A stretch of DNA of 64,000 nucleotides, from positions 1-64,000 of the forward strand of contig JAPTJF010000291.1 in assembly GCA_029339195.1 (NCBI GenBank), read 5' to 3'. Of the stretch, positions 23,246 to 34,400 are shown piece by piece. The DNA comes from Micractinium sp. NFX-FRZ. Lineage: Eukaryota > Chlorophyta > Trebouxiophyceae > Chlorellales > Chlorellaceae. The notes under the pieces are model-generated. The model was not told the DNA's origin and made no database searches. It saw only the letters and a program-made list of their open reading frames with translations. A program made the position numbers and the translations under genes. How positions within the stretch are numbered: the first letter of the stretch is position 1; each line of letters starts with the position of its first letter.

Positions 23246-26200
23246 TCACTTTTCACTGCCATCAGGGAAACTGTCCAGTGCGTGCAAATCTCCCTCCACG
23301 TACCGCTTGACCACGGCTTGCACTGCAGAGGGCGGGGCAGGGGCGGGTGGGGGTGAGGTGGAAGGTGTGGGCGAGGCGCGGAAGGTGCAGCTAGCAGGCA
23401 GCACGCGCCATGCGGTGGGCTGACTGGAGCAAGCAGGAAGCGCAGCACAGCACAGACCACCAAGCTGGCGGCTTGCTGCCTTCCCAGACACTCACTGCGC
23501 TCAAACTTGTTGGGGTGGTACTGCAAAGTCAAGAGGGAGGGAGGGGGAGGCAGGAGGGGGATGACGGCGGGGGAGGGGGCTGTTGGCGGAAGGCAAGCGC
23601 TCCGCTGTGCCGGCCGGCTGCCCAATGATGCTTGTGGGCAATGAGGAGACACGTGCTCCTGCTGTGCACGCTGCGCCACCTCACGAATGCCTGCTTGGCA
23701 CCCCCTCAACAGCATCTGCCCAACATGTCTCAACAGCCCTGCCCCCTACAAGCGCCCCTGCTCACGTTCACATGCACCGACACGGGCTTGTGCGACTCAA
23801 AGCGCCCCTGGTCGTGGCGCAGGTGCTTGAACAGAACTTTACTGTTCATGAACAGCATGTAGTCCAGCACGCGGCGAGTCACGGCGGGGTCCTGCAGGCG
23901 TGTAAGGAAGCAGGCGGCAACAGCATGAGACAAGTCGGGGTGAGAGGCAGCAGGTGCTGCAGCAAGTAATCTAGCACGTGTCGGGTCACGGAGGGCCCCT
24001 GCAAACTTGTAAGAGAGATGCACGGATGAGCTTGGTGTGGGTTGTGAGGCGAGAGGTGCTCAACCAATCATGCAGCGCTGGCAGCAGCAGGCAACCCTGG
24101 GCCTGGCTTGCCCCAGACGCATCCCAGCAGCAGCATGCAACCTCACCTTGTAGCCGGGGCGGTTGGGGAAGAAAATCACTTCGTTGAAAAGCGCCTGGTC
24201 CCAGCCATTCTCCGTCTCCACCCGGTAAATGAGCTTGTCCAGCAGCTCGGTGGAGGCCGGGCTGGGGCTGCAGCGTGGGAGAGAACGCAAAGAAAGAAAG
24301 AAAGATAGGAGGGGTGGGAGGGCAGCACCGGGGCGCCACCTTATCCAGCAGGGCGGCAGAAGCCTGGGTGGGGCTGCAAAGTTGGGGTGCAAGAGGAGGG
24401 CTGGGTGGGGCAGTGCTGCCCGCCATCCCTCATTGCAAGATTACAACAAGCTCTCACCCCCAACCCTCGCCATGTGCTCTCGCTGCAGATAAAGATGTCC
24501 GATGTCCGATGCATGTGACAGTGCCCTTCCCTTTCCGTCCCCTTTCCTGCATTGAACCAATAGGATTTTCCCGCACCTCCCCCCCGCCTCACCGCAGGTA
24601 GAAGAGGCCCGAGTTGAAGACAAAGATGCGCATGGAGTGGGCGTAGCGCGCCCAGCCCATGGAGGGGTCGTCCGCCACGTCGTTGTAGCCGTCTGCGTTT
24701 AGGCAGGGAGGAAGAAGGTTGCAGGCGGTGGGTGAGTGGGCAGGGCTCGGACAGTCAACGCGGGTCAAGAGGGGCACCTCGACACATTGTAGTAGCCGCA
24801 TGGGGGGCCGGGGCACGTGAGGCAGCAACAGCAGCGTGAGTGGCGAAGGGAACTGTACAGCAGCAGCAGCAGCAGCAGCCCACCGCCTCTGCATCACCCT
24901 GGCGAGCCCCGCTCTCACATGCGGTGCCATTGTCCCAGCCGTCGCTCATGCCCTCCACGTCACAGTCTCGTGCCAGGTGGTCAAAGGGGTTCTGCAGGAA
25001 GATGATGTCCACGTCTGCAGGGAGAAGAGTGGTGGAAAGAACCTGGGGTGTGCATTAGTGTGGGAGGGAAAGCAGTGGGAGTGGTGGAAAGGACCTGGGG
25101 CGTGCATTAGTGTGGGAGGAAAGCAACCCACACGACTCTCATGACTGGCCCATGACCGGACGCCTGCCAGCCTGGAGAGCCTTCTGGACGATTGGCTGGC
25201 CACACGCCATTCTCAAACAAGCATGCCACTCTCAAACGCTGCCAGCCCTCAGGGCACCCAACACCTGACCAGCAGCAGCAACCCAGCCCCAGCCCACCGA
25301 AGCTGCAGGCAGACTACCAACGAATGCTCACCCGACAGGAAGACGGAGTATCCGAGCTTCAAAAAGTTTTGGAGGATGCGGAACTTGAGGGCGGACACTG
25401 CGTGGTTGGACCCCACGTCCTTCTGGCTGTCCGGGATCTGAGGCGGGGCAGGGGGAGGACGAGGAGGCAGCGGTGGGGCAGGGGCCACGCAGGGGCGGGG
25501 GCAGTGGGTGGGGGGTCAGGCCCCAACGATAACCACAGCTGTCCGGGATGTGAGGAACAAAGGGAGTGTGTGTGATGGGTGGGGGGCGGGAAGGGGGTGT
25601 GGTGTGGATGTGGTGGGCAGGCAGGCTGGCTGGCTGGCACAGTGGATGTGGGCTGGCGAGGGCAGCAGCAGATACGCTGGCTGGGCGGTAGTGGTCAGGT
25701 GACGGTATGATGTCAGCAACCAGGGTGAAGGTGGTGGTCTGACAGCAAAGCCCTAAGGCGCAGGCGCACAGCGTGCAAGCAACACTGGTGCAGACGCACG
25801 GCGTGCAAGCAGCACTGGCGCTGGCGCCAACGACCATGGGCCCAAACGTGACGACTTTGTGCCGCAACCGCCGAGCGATGACGATGCACCAAATCACTGC
25901 CGCTGTCGTTAATGGTGCACCCACTTCAGAAACCTCTCGCACCCACCACGACTCCCTTCCTCAGCCCCCAACCCACCACAACTCCCTTCCTCAACCCCCT
26001 CCGCACCGCTTCATACCCGCCACGAGTCCCTTCCCCAGCCCCACTCAGCACCCACCTTGACGTCCATGCGGAATGCGGGCAGGCCGTACGTCTCTGCATT
26101 CTTCTTGGTGTCGTCGTCAAGAGCCACCACCATCATGTTCTTCACGCCTGGTGTGAGGGAGGAGGGACATCAGGGCAACTGCTGGTGAGAAGGAACCAGT

Positions 26201-27520
26201 GCTGGTACCTGCTCAGGCAATGAGCGGGCGGCGGTTCTGTCACGTTACGCCCATCAGGAAGTATAACTAAACAAGGTCGTTAACAGGGATGGGCGGCAGG
26301 GCTGGGGCCAGCACCGGACCCATCCAGCACCAGGGCAGCAGCAGTTGCCTCATGGCAGTCCGTGAAAGCCCCCCTCCACGGCCCTTCAACCGCCCAAGCT
26401 GCGCTTCTGCCCCGCCCCCGGCCCTCTGCGCACCCACCCACCAGCGCGCTTTGCGTGCTCCGCCCACAGCTGCAGCATGCCTCCCGGCCAAGCATAGTTT
26501 GCATTGCTGACCGACACAAGCACCTCGTTGTTGATGGCCACCTGCAGGGGGCAGCCAGCAAAGCATGCACAGCGGGGCAGCGGTGGGTCGGTGAGAGCGT
26601 GGCATGAGAACAGGGGCAGTGGGGGCGCTGCTGACTGGCACATCCGCGCCTTGTTGTCGATGACCACCTGCACATAATATGCGAGCGTTGGCACGCCAAT
26701 CGGCAGCAGCGTATGGCACTAGAAGCAGCAGCACGTGGACCGCAGATTAGCGGCGAGGACTGCCGGGGGTAAGCACAGGGTTCCATGATCGGGGAAGCTA
26801 CTAACCGCAGGAGGGAGGTGGCAGCTGGTAGCAGGAGGGTGCAGGCACAAGGCGGACACAGGCAGGGCAGAGAGGAAGTGGGCAACCTGCTGCAGCCACT
26901 GCCACATGCTGGCTAACAGTGGCCACTGCGCCTACCAGTTACAGTATCTGGCCACCGACCCTCTCCCCGCAGCACACGCTATAAGAGCGGTGCCGCAGCA
27001 CCCACATGGGCAGTACCGCAGCACAAGCACTGCCGCAGTGCCAGAGCGACCCGGAGCCACGCAGCACAGATAACCACAGCACCCACCTTCTACAAACAAC
27101 CCTCCCAGCACCCACCTTCTTGAGGAACTCTGCCAGCTCGGGATAGGTCTTGTCCCGCTCTGCTGAGGGCGTCACAGGCGTGTGCCTGTCGACGCAGTTG
27201 CCAATGCCCTCCTGCACCGCCGTCTTGGCGGCCTTGGCTGCCTCCTCCCGCAGCTTGGCCACCTCTGCCTGGGCAGAGTCCTTCTCTGACCGCAGCCGCG
27301 CCACCTCAGCCTCCAGGCGGCTCACATCGGCTGCCGCGGTGCTGGCGGCGGTGGCGGCGCCGCCGCTGGCGGCAGCAGCGGTGCTGGCGGTGGCACTGCC
27401 GCTGGCTTGGCTTCTCTTGTACTGCGTGCCCGCTACAATCAGGCCCACCAGCACGCCTGCGGTTAGTGCCAGCGCTACGGGGCCACGGGCGCCGCGGCTG
27501 CTGCTGCGACGGGGAGGCAT
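23246..27520 (-). CDS. RRA-like beta-arabinofuranosyltransferase, GT77 family, type II Golgi protein
   Basis: Minus-strand exons: 27116-27520, 26442-26541, 26056-26147, 25332-25437, 24919-25014, 24593-24692, 24147-24267, 23766-23891, 23496-23520, 23246-23322 (1,248 nt, 415 aa). The ATG at 27520 gives a short basic head and a membrane helix at about residues 13-31 ([17 protein letters not shown]), then a predicted coiled coil ([20 protein letters not shown]). The catalytic part shows [41 protein letters not shown] (the DxD-type site), [58 protein letters not shown] and YHPNKFER ending in [17 protein letters not shown]. This is the RRA group of nucleotide-diphospho-sugar transferases that extend arabinose chains on hydroxyproline-rich proteins. 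Length matches plant RRA proteins. At least five of its introns hold echoes of adjacent exon edges. Confidence 0.9.
23962..24010 (-). repeat. Echo of GT77 exon 8 acceptor edge
   Basis: On the minus strand it reads CAG followed by [13 protein letters not shown], against [13 protein letters not shown] at the genuine exon starting at 23891. The acceptor and the first 12 codons are copied about 100 bp upstream. Confidence 0.85.
24333..24380 (-). repeat. Echo of GT77 exon 7 acceptor edge
   Basis: On the minus strand it reads GCAG then [12 protein letters not shown], against [12 protein letters not shown] in the genuine exon starting at 24267. Confidence 0.85.
24778..24803 (-). repeat. Echo of GT77 exon 6 acceptor edge
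   Basis: The minus strand GCGGCTACTACAATGTGTCG resembles ACGGCTACAACGACGTGGCG at the genuine exon start (24692). It is short, so weaker than the others. Confidence 0.55.
25530..25556 (-). repeat. Echo of GT77 exon 4 acceptor edge
   Basis: The minus strand CTCACATCCCGGACAGCTG mirrors CCTCAGATCCCGGACAGCC at the genuine exon 4 start (25437). Confidence 0.7.
26636..26673 (-). repeat. Echo of GT77 exon 2 acceptor edge
   Basis: The minus strand reads GTGCAGGTGGTCATCGACAA, against CTGCAGGTGGCCATCAACAA at the genuine exon 2 start (26541); VVIDNKA corresponds to VAINNEV. Confidence 0.75.
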
Positions 27521-27996
27521 ACTGCTGTTGTGCTCGCTCCTGCTGCCGCCGCTAGGCCGCGAGCCGCTAAGATTGGAGTAGCGGCCAGCGACTTGCAGTA
27601 GAGCACGCACGGCTCAAGCGGGACACCAAAAACAGACCAGTAAGCGAAGAAGTCGAGATACATTGATCGGGGCCAAGCCACCCTCTCTACAATTCCACAA
27701 AACCACTGGTGGGGCTGGAGGTGCGATCTGAAGTGTCTGGTGCCCCTGCCTTTCCAGCGCCACTTCCCGCATTTCGCCTGGCGCCTCCAGAGGGTTGATG
27801 TTCAGTTGCGATTGCTTGTAGGCCTATCTGAATTCATATATCCCAATTCAGCTGCCGCAGCGCGCCTAGACGCAGCACACATCTTGTCTGCACTCTGTTC
27901 TTGCTGCTGTCGGCTCACCAGCCCGCAGTCGCCCCCTCCACCCAAGGCTGGCCATACATCAAGCGCAGTTTCGACGAGCAACGGCGTGTGGGAGGC
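27521..27996. promoter_or_regulatory. Bidirectional promoter region, GT77 gene / FolC gene
   Basis: 476 bp lie between the two divergent start codons. The part around 27810-27850 is AT-richer (GAATTCATATATCCC). This is inferred from gene arrangement; no defined element was recognised. Confidence 0.55.
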
Positions 27997-30900
27997 ATGC
28001 TGCGAATGCTTCAGGCAGTGGCGGCGGCGCTGCCAGCGGGCGCCGCCCGCCGCCCGCCCCCTGCAGCCGCAGCTTTCCTAGCATCACCGGCTCCCTACAG
28101 CAGCAGCAGTGGCGGCAATGCGCTGGACTGGCTGGCTGGCTTTGTCAACCATGAGCAGCGTGGCGTGCCTGCTGCCGCCGGCACCGACTCGGATGCCGGC
28201 TTTGATCTGGTACGGTTCTCGGGCAGCCAGGAGGAGGGCACACCTGTCCCGGCATGCGCTGCCTGTGCATGTGGCCTGTACCGCACCTATGCCATGCTGG
28301 TTCCCACATGGAGGCAATGCAAATTGCAGCACGTGTTTTATCCCAGTCTGCTGACCACGCAGCCGGCCTTGTCTGCAGGGCCGCATGCGCCGCCTGCTGG
28401 CAGATCTGGGGGAGCCCCACCACGCGTGGCCAGCAGCCCATGTGGCGGGCACCAAGGGCAAGGGCTCCACCGTCGTCATGCTGGCAGCCATACTGCAGGC
28501 AGCGGGCTACCGGGCGGGGGCGTACACCAGGTGGGAGCGCCAGCCGCCCTGTTCTGTATTTCGTGGACCAGGGGCGCGGGCAGGGGGGCTGGAGGATGGG
28601 ATGGTGGGGCTGTGAGCCACAATGGAAAGGGCAGGGAGCGAGCTGTTGGGTGGATACAGTGAGTCAGAGGTATGCGCCAACCAAGGCGCCCGTCCAAGGG
28701 CGCGGAGCTTTGCAACGGCTTGCTTCCAGGGTGACGGGCTGGCAAGCCCTGGGCCCGGCGGCCAGATCCCGCCTCTAACCAAAGCCCCTCCGTCTTGGCT
28801 TCTTTGACATCCCGCTCGCCACGCCTTGCAGCCCGCACGTCCGGTCGCTGCACGAGCGCATCGCTGTGGGGGGGTGTCCAATCCCTGGTGCTGAGCTGGA
28901 CGCATTGGTGGAGCGCCACGCTGACGCCATCGAGGCGGCGGCACAGCGTGAAAGCGGCGCCCTCAGCCACTTTGAGATTGTGACGGCGCTGGCCTTTAAG
29001 CACTTCCAGGAGCAGCAGGTCGGTGGCGGGGGCTGCTCCCGTGGGGGGTCACCTTTTAAGAGGCCTTGACTGGCCGTGGGGTGGGGGAGGGGGTGTTGCA
29101 TGCGAAGCGCCGGCCCTTGCCCAGGGCGAGCAAGCCCTGCTCTGCCCTGGGCTGCACACGACTGATCTGTGCAGATCCCGTACCTTGCCACCCCATCTGG
29201 CCTCCTGTTGGTCCCCACTCAATGCTGCCGCCCGCCCGCAGGTGGATGCTGCCGTGGTGGAGGTTGGGCTGGGCGGCGTGCGCGATGCCACCAACGTGCT
29301 CCCTCCTGCCAGCGTGGCGACAGCTGTCATCACAGCAGTAGGGATGGACCATGCGGCAGCGCTGGGTGGCAGCATCGAGAGCATTGCAGCAGCGAAAGCG
29401 GGCATCATGCAGACGGGGCGGCCCGTGGTGCTGGCGCGGCAGCCTGAGGCAGCGGCAGAGGCAGTGCTGATGAACAGAGGTAGGTGGGGGGTGCTGTGCT
29501 GTGCTGTGCTGTGCTGGGCTGGGCTGGGCTGTGGTCTCGGCCGGGCAGGCATTGGTACATGTTGAGGGCAGCGTTTGAGAATGCAGCCGCTGCTGATGCG
29601 GCTGCGGTCGTAGCATAGGGTGCTAGGCAGCCCTGCGGCACGCTATTATCTCTGTCCCTAATGCTGTGCTGCCCCGGTGCCCTGCAGCGCAAGAGCTGGG
29701 ATGCCCGGTGATCCAGGCATCTCGAGACGTGCAGTTCCTGCCGCCAGCAGCTGCAGGGGCAGCAGACGCAGCAGGCGACAGCAGTGGCAGCCAGTTGCCG
29801 CAGCTGTGGCAGCGTCACACAATGGCACTGAGCGGCCAGACAGCGGCTGCGTTGGCAGCCGAGGGGCAGCCTGCTGAGTTCGGTAAGGGTTCCATCAGCA
29901 GTGCCCCCTGGCTGGCTAGCCAGCAGCCAGCTTCCTGTCCGCTCAGCCGCACTTCCTGCCTGCCTGCCTGCCTGTCAATCCTGGCCTCTCACACTGGCAC
30001 CCGCTCGAGCCGCCCATATTGTCTTGCTGCCTGCCTGCCTGTCTGCCTGCCCCTGCAGATGTGCGGCTGCGCGTGCTGGGCTCCCACCAGCTGGACAATG
30101 CAGCGGCAGCCGTGGCAGCAGCTGGCTGCCTCAAACAGCACGGCTTGGAGCGCATCAGCTTGCAGGCAGTGGCAGCTGGCTTGGAGGCCGCTGTGCTTCC
30201 AGGCCGCTTCCAGGTGTGTCAGTTCACAGAAGATGCAGAGGCAGATGAGGCAGCAGCGGCGATGACGGCCCAGGGCGGGTCGAGCGGTGCCACGTCAGCG
30301 GGGCCATGGGTGGTGCTGGACGGCGCGCACACTGCTGAGTCAGCACGGGCGCTGGCCCAGACGCTGCGCCAAGTGTTCCCCACGGCACCCGTGGCACTGG
30401 TGATGGCAATGGCAGAAGACAAGCAGCACAGGTGAGGGCGGGGCTTCATGGCCAGGGCTGTGCCACCAGCTGATGTGTACGTGCATGCAGCGGCAGCACA
30501 AGCAGGCTGCACATGATGTGGGAGCCTGCAGTGCATGTGCATTGCCCTCCCAGCCCCTCTGCCCACCATCCCACCGACCCCCGCTCACTCCCGCCGGGCC
30601 CTCCCTTCTGCTGATCAGTCAGTTGCTCAGTCAGCCGCTCAATCAGTCACTCCAGCCGCTCAATCAGTTGCTCAATGAGTTGCTAAATCATTCACTGTAT
30701 TGTGCTGTGCAGAGAGATCTGTCAGGAGCTGCGCGCCATCCACCCCGCAGTCGCCATCTTCACAAGCGTGCCCATCGCGGGCGGCGCAGCGCGCGCAGCG
30801 GGCCCCGGCCAGCTGGCGGCCGCCTGGCAGGCGGCAGCCATCTTGGGAGGCGGGCGGCCACGGGGCGGCATGCGCACCCGGGAGCTTATTCAAGCCTCCC

Positions 30901-31031
30901 TGACGGCTGCTGTAGAGCGGGGGCGCATGGAGCTGAGGGCGCACCGCGAGGAGCGGGGCGTTGTGCTGGTGTGCGGCAGCCTGCATGCGGTGGGGGCGGC
31001 GCTGGCGCACCTGCCGCTGGCGCCCGTGTGA
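27997..31031 (+). CDS. FOLC: Folylpolyglutamate synthase / dihydrofolate synthase
   Basis: Exons: 27997-28209, 28379-28530, 28832-29018, 29242-29479, 29688-29882, 30059-30431, 30713-31031 (1,677 nt, 558 aa). The ATG at 27997 (second Met at 28006) opens an Ala/Arg-rich head that may target an organelle. [15 protein letters not shown] leads into the P-loop AGTKGKGST, then [53 protein letters not shown] and the C-terminal domain [12 protein letters not shown] and [13 protein letters not shown] (the DGAH site). These are the ordered landmarks of the FolC/Mur-ligase family, which adds glutamate to dihydropteroate or folates using ATP. It cannot be decided by eye whether this copy is mainly the dihydrofolate or the polyglutamate enzyme. 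TGTAA at 31119-31123 is the probable poly(A) signal. Confidence 0.9.
30618..30698 (+). repeat. Short tandem repeat in the last FolC intron
   Basis: Units of about 9-18 bases (CAGTTGCTCAGTCAGCCGCT and CTCAATCAGT variants) recur five to six times just before the acceptor of the last exon. Confidence 0.75.
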
Positions 31032-31477
31032 GGCCGCTGCCAGGTGGCACAGCGACGCAGCCGCCTCCCCGCACCACTGCGCTGCTGCCATCTCGTGCAC
31101 AGCACCTCTGCTTCACACTGTAAATTGCACACTTGTCGATTCACACCATGTAGCACGACTGGTTCGAACTTTACAAAGGCGGGGAGGCGAGGTGTGAAGG
31201 TGTGGAAACAGGCGCGCACGGGCAGGGCAGATGTGATGCATGGGGTCGGTGGCTGGCTGGCTGGCTGATAGGGAATCATCGAGAAACGGGCTGGCTACGG
31301 GGGGGCGTTCTCTGACACCAGGGTGTCTACAGATGCGCCTGGGACGAGACAAGGCCGGGACGTGCTGAGGGAATGGGGTGGCGTGTGTTCTTTTCGCCAA
31401 GAGTTTGTGTCAGCTTGCGGTGGTGTGCACGGATGCACAGCTGTTGCCCGGACGAGGCAGCAGCGGCGGCCGGGTAC
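31032..31477. other. Convergent 3' region, FolC and receptor-like kinase
   Basis: The poly(A) signals of the two converging genes are only about 50 bp apart: TGTAA 31119-31123 on plus and TTACA 31171-31175 for minus. Their transcripts therefore probably overlap or abut. A (GGCT)n run lies at 31250-31268. No other gene is seen. Confidence 0.6.
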
Positions 31478-34400
31478 TCACTCGGCCTGTGCCCCACCCT
31501 CAGCTTGCTCCTGAATGCTCCTGCAGGAAGTTCAGGGAGGAAGGGAAAGCAGCAGTGCATGTCTCCCCATCCAGTGCCCCGAACTGTATACTCACACAGC
31601 CACCTGTCATGCGCCACCTGTCATGTGCCACCTGTCAGCAGGACCGCCCATCTCCCGCCAGAGCACAACCACACCTCCCTCCCTCCCTGCTTGCCTCAGC
31701 TCGGCTGCGACGTCGGCAAAACCGGGGCGCGCAGCCTCCACGTCTGACCAGCACGCCAGCATGAGCTCAACAAACTGCCCATAGCTCTCCTCGCCGGGCT
31801 TGTCCAGGCAGGGAAGCGCTTCGCGGGGCGGCACCACCAGGCGGGCTCCCTCCCGCAGGTCGTTCACCAGCTGAACAGATGGGTGTGGGATCGAGGCAGG
31901 GGGAGCAAGAGGGAGGGGGTGATGCTTTGGAGGTGGTGGGCGTGAGCAAACACGAGTTGCCAGGCCGCAGGGCGCCGGATGCTATGCCCGCCCTCCCTTC
32001 CAGCAGTGCCGTTGGCGGCCGGGCCCCTGCCAGCAGTACACGTCGGCATGGCCCCCTCTCCCGCCCTGCCTCCTCACCTGCCAGCCATTCACCACATCAG
32101 ACCAGGGCAGCTGCCACGTCAGCAGCTCCCACCTGCAGGGAATGGAGGGGGCTGGTCACAAAGAGGGTGGTCATCCTGGCAAGAAAACGCCAGGCAATGC
32201 GCACTGTGGGCTGCACGTGGCACGGCAGGGCACCCGCCCCTCAATGCACGCAGCTGCTCTCTGCTCGGCAGCCTTCTACTTTCATCAGTCCGACACAGGC
32301 GACGCCCGCACTGCCCAGCCCGCTGCATGCACCGTCTACAGGGCACTGCACACAAAGGACACTCCACTCTGCCCTCAGGCGCCGCCTGCACACTCACATC
32401 ACCACGCCAAAGGCAAACACGTCGGAGGCGCGGGTGGCCTTGGCGCCACGGATCAGCTCCGGGGCGAGCCTGCATGGGGGGGACGGGGGGTGCAGCGGTG
32501 AGGAGGGGAATTGGGTTGCTAGTACTGAACACGCTGCTTCCAGGTGCAAAGGAAGGTAGGCGGGAGGCAACACGGGAGGTGGGGGCAGAGGAGGCAAGGG
32601 CTGCCTGGTGAGAGGGATCAGCATTTGTGGTACTGGGCTGCACCTGCATCCCCCTGACCTGCAATTGCCCACCCTCGTCCTGCCCGGTGTGCCTCCCCCC
32701 TGCCCTCCCAGCATCACACTGGCCCCTCCCTGTTCCGCCTGACCTGCTCCCACACGCCTACCAGCGTGGCCTCATGCCAGCCATGCTGGTGCTCTTGGTG
32801 TGCCGCCCTGCTAAGCCCTTTCCCGCTTCACGCACACCGGCCAGCCCTGCCCTGCCCCGCCCTGCCCCGCCCTGCCCTGCCCGGCAGCTCACCAGCGGGG
32901 GTTCATTGCGGCCATGCTGGTGCTCTTGGTGCCGTCCTCCTGCAGGATACGGCTGAGGTTGAAGTCGCCGACCTGCATGGCAGGAGGAGGGGGCGAAGGA
33001 GAGGGGGGACATAGTGGACGTCTGGGGCACTCCTCATCAACTGGGGTGCCGCTGGGAATTGGGAGTGGGTCCCCATCAACGCCTTTTGCGACAGGCCACA
33101 GCTCCAGCATTCGACTCCGCAGAAATGAGTGCCCTGCGCTGCCAGCAGGGCACAAGACATGCACCCACCTTGACGCGCCAGCTCTCGTCGATGAACAGAT
33201 TGGGCGATTTTAAATCGCGGTGGAGGATGGGGGTGGGGCGGGTGTGCAGGTACCTGCCGACATTGTTTTGGGGCGGGAGAGCGGCGGCAGGCATGAGTGG
33301 GCGCTGAGGGCGCCGCCGCACATGCCCCGCCCAGCTGCGTTATAAAGGCTACCTTCGCCGCCTGCTACACTGTCGGCTGCCGACTCGACAACAGCAGCAG
33401 AAGCATGCGCTGAAACACACGCACGCAATGCCCTGGGCTCACAGCATGCCCAGCGCAGCATCCAGCGCCATGGACAGCAGCCGGTGCCAGCTCAGCTTTG
33501 CCTGGACGGCAGGCTCGCTGCGCCCGCGGGCCAGCACCTCGTTCAGGCTTCCCATGGGGCAGTACTCTGGAGGCCGAAACCATGGGAACGTTGGGAAAGG
33601 GAGAGAGGGTGAGCATCGTGACGCTGCCGGGGGGGGGGGGCAGGAGACGGGCGGGCACATGCACGGCGCTCGCCTCTCGCGTCAAACCCGTGCTGGCGCC
33701 CCCTCAAAGGCCGCCCCTGAACAGCCGCCCCTTGCCTGTGAGGAAGCAGGGCGGGGCGTAGCAGATGCCCAGGAAGTTGAGGACGTTGGGGTGGCGCAGC
33801 TGGGCGAGCAGGCCCGCCTCCTGCGCGCGCAAGGAAGGGTGCATGTGGGGCCGCCGTGGGTGCAGGCTGGCGTGGGGAGCGTGCGGGCGGGCAGGCAGGC
33901 AGGGTGGCAGCGCCAAACCCAGCGCTGATGCCGTGCCACGCCTGCAGCCTGTGCCTCCTTGCTCAATCAATCAATCGATCGACCGCTTGCTGGCCAGCTG
34001 CTGCAGGGCCAACAGAGGTGCCAGCGGTGCCAGACCCTCCCCAAGGCACAGCAGTGGACCAGCAGGGGTAGCGCAGCTCTGAGCACAGTACTGGTGCACG
34101 CCGCACCTGCAGGCTGTGCACCGACAGAGCTGGCAATGGCGCCAGCCACCACCCCAAGGCATGGCTTTGTGGAAACTGCCCTGTGCCCCTCCCCTCTCAC
34201 CGCATCCAGTTGCACCATCATGTGGGCCGGCACCACCAGCGCCCCGCCCATGTCACCCTCCGACTGCTGCACAGCTTTCTTGTCCACCAGGATCTTGCAG
34301 GCCACCTTGGTCGAGTGCCACAGCCCAACATACACCTGCAAACGAAACGCGAAAGAGGGCAGGGGTCAGGCACGCAGACGGCACGCCTTTCGGGCTGATG

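Noticed and set aside
27521..27610. Longer N-terminus for the GT77 protein
   Set aside because: The upstream frame begins with GTG. The ATG at 27520 places the basic head and membrane helix correctly for a type II Golgi protein.
31150..31165. tRNA-like T-loop GGTTCGAACTT
   Set aside because: No matching acceptor stem, D-arm or anticodon arm could be found around it.
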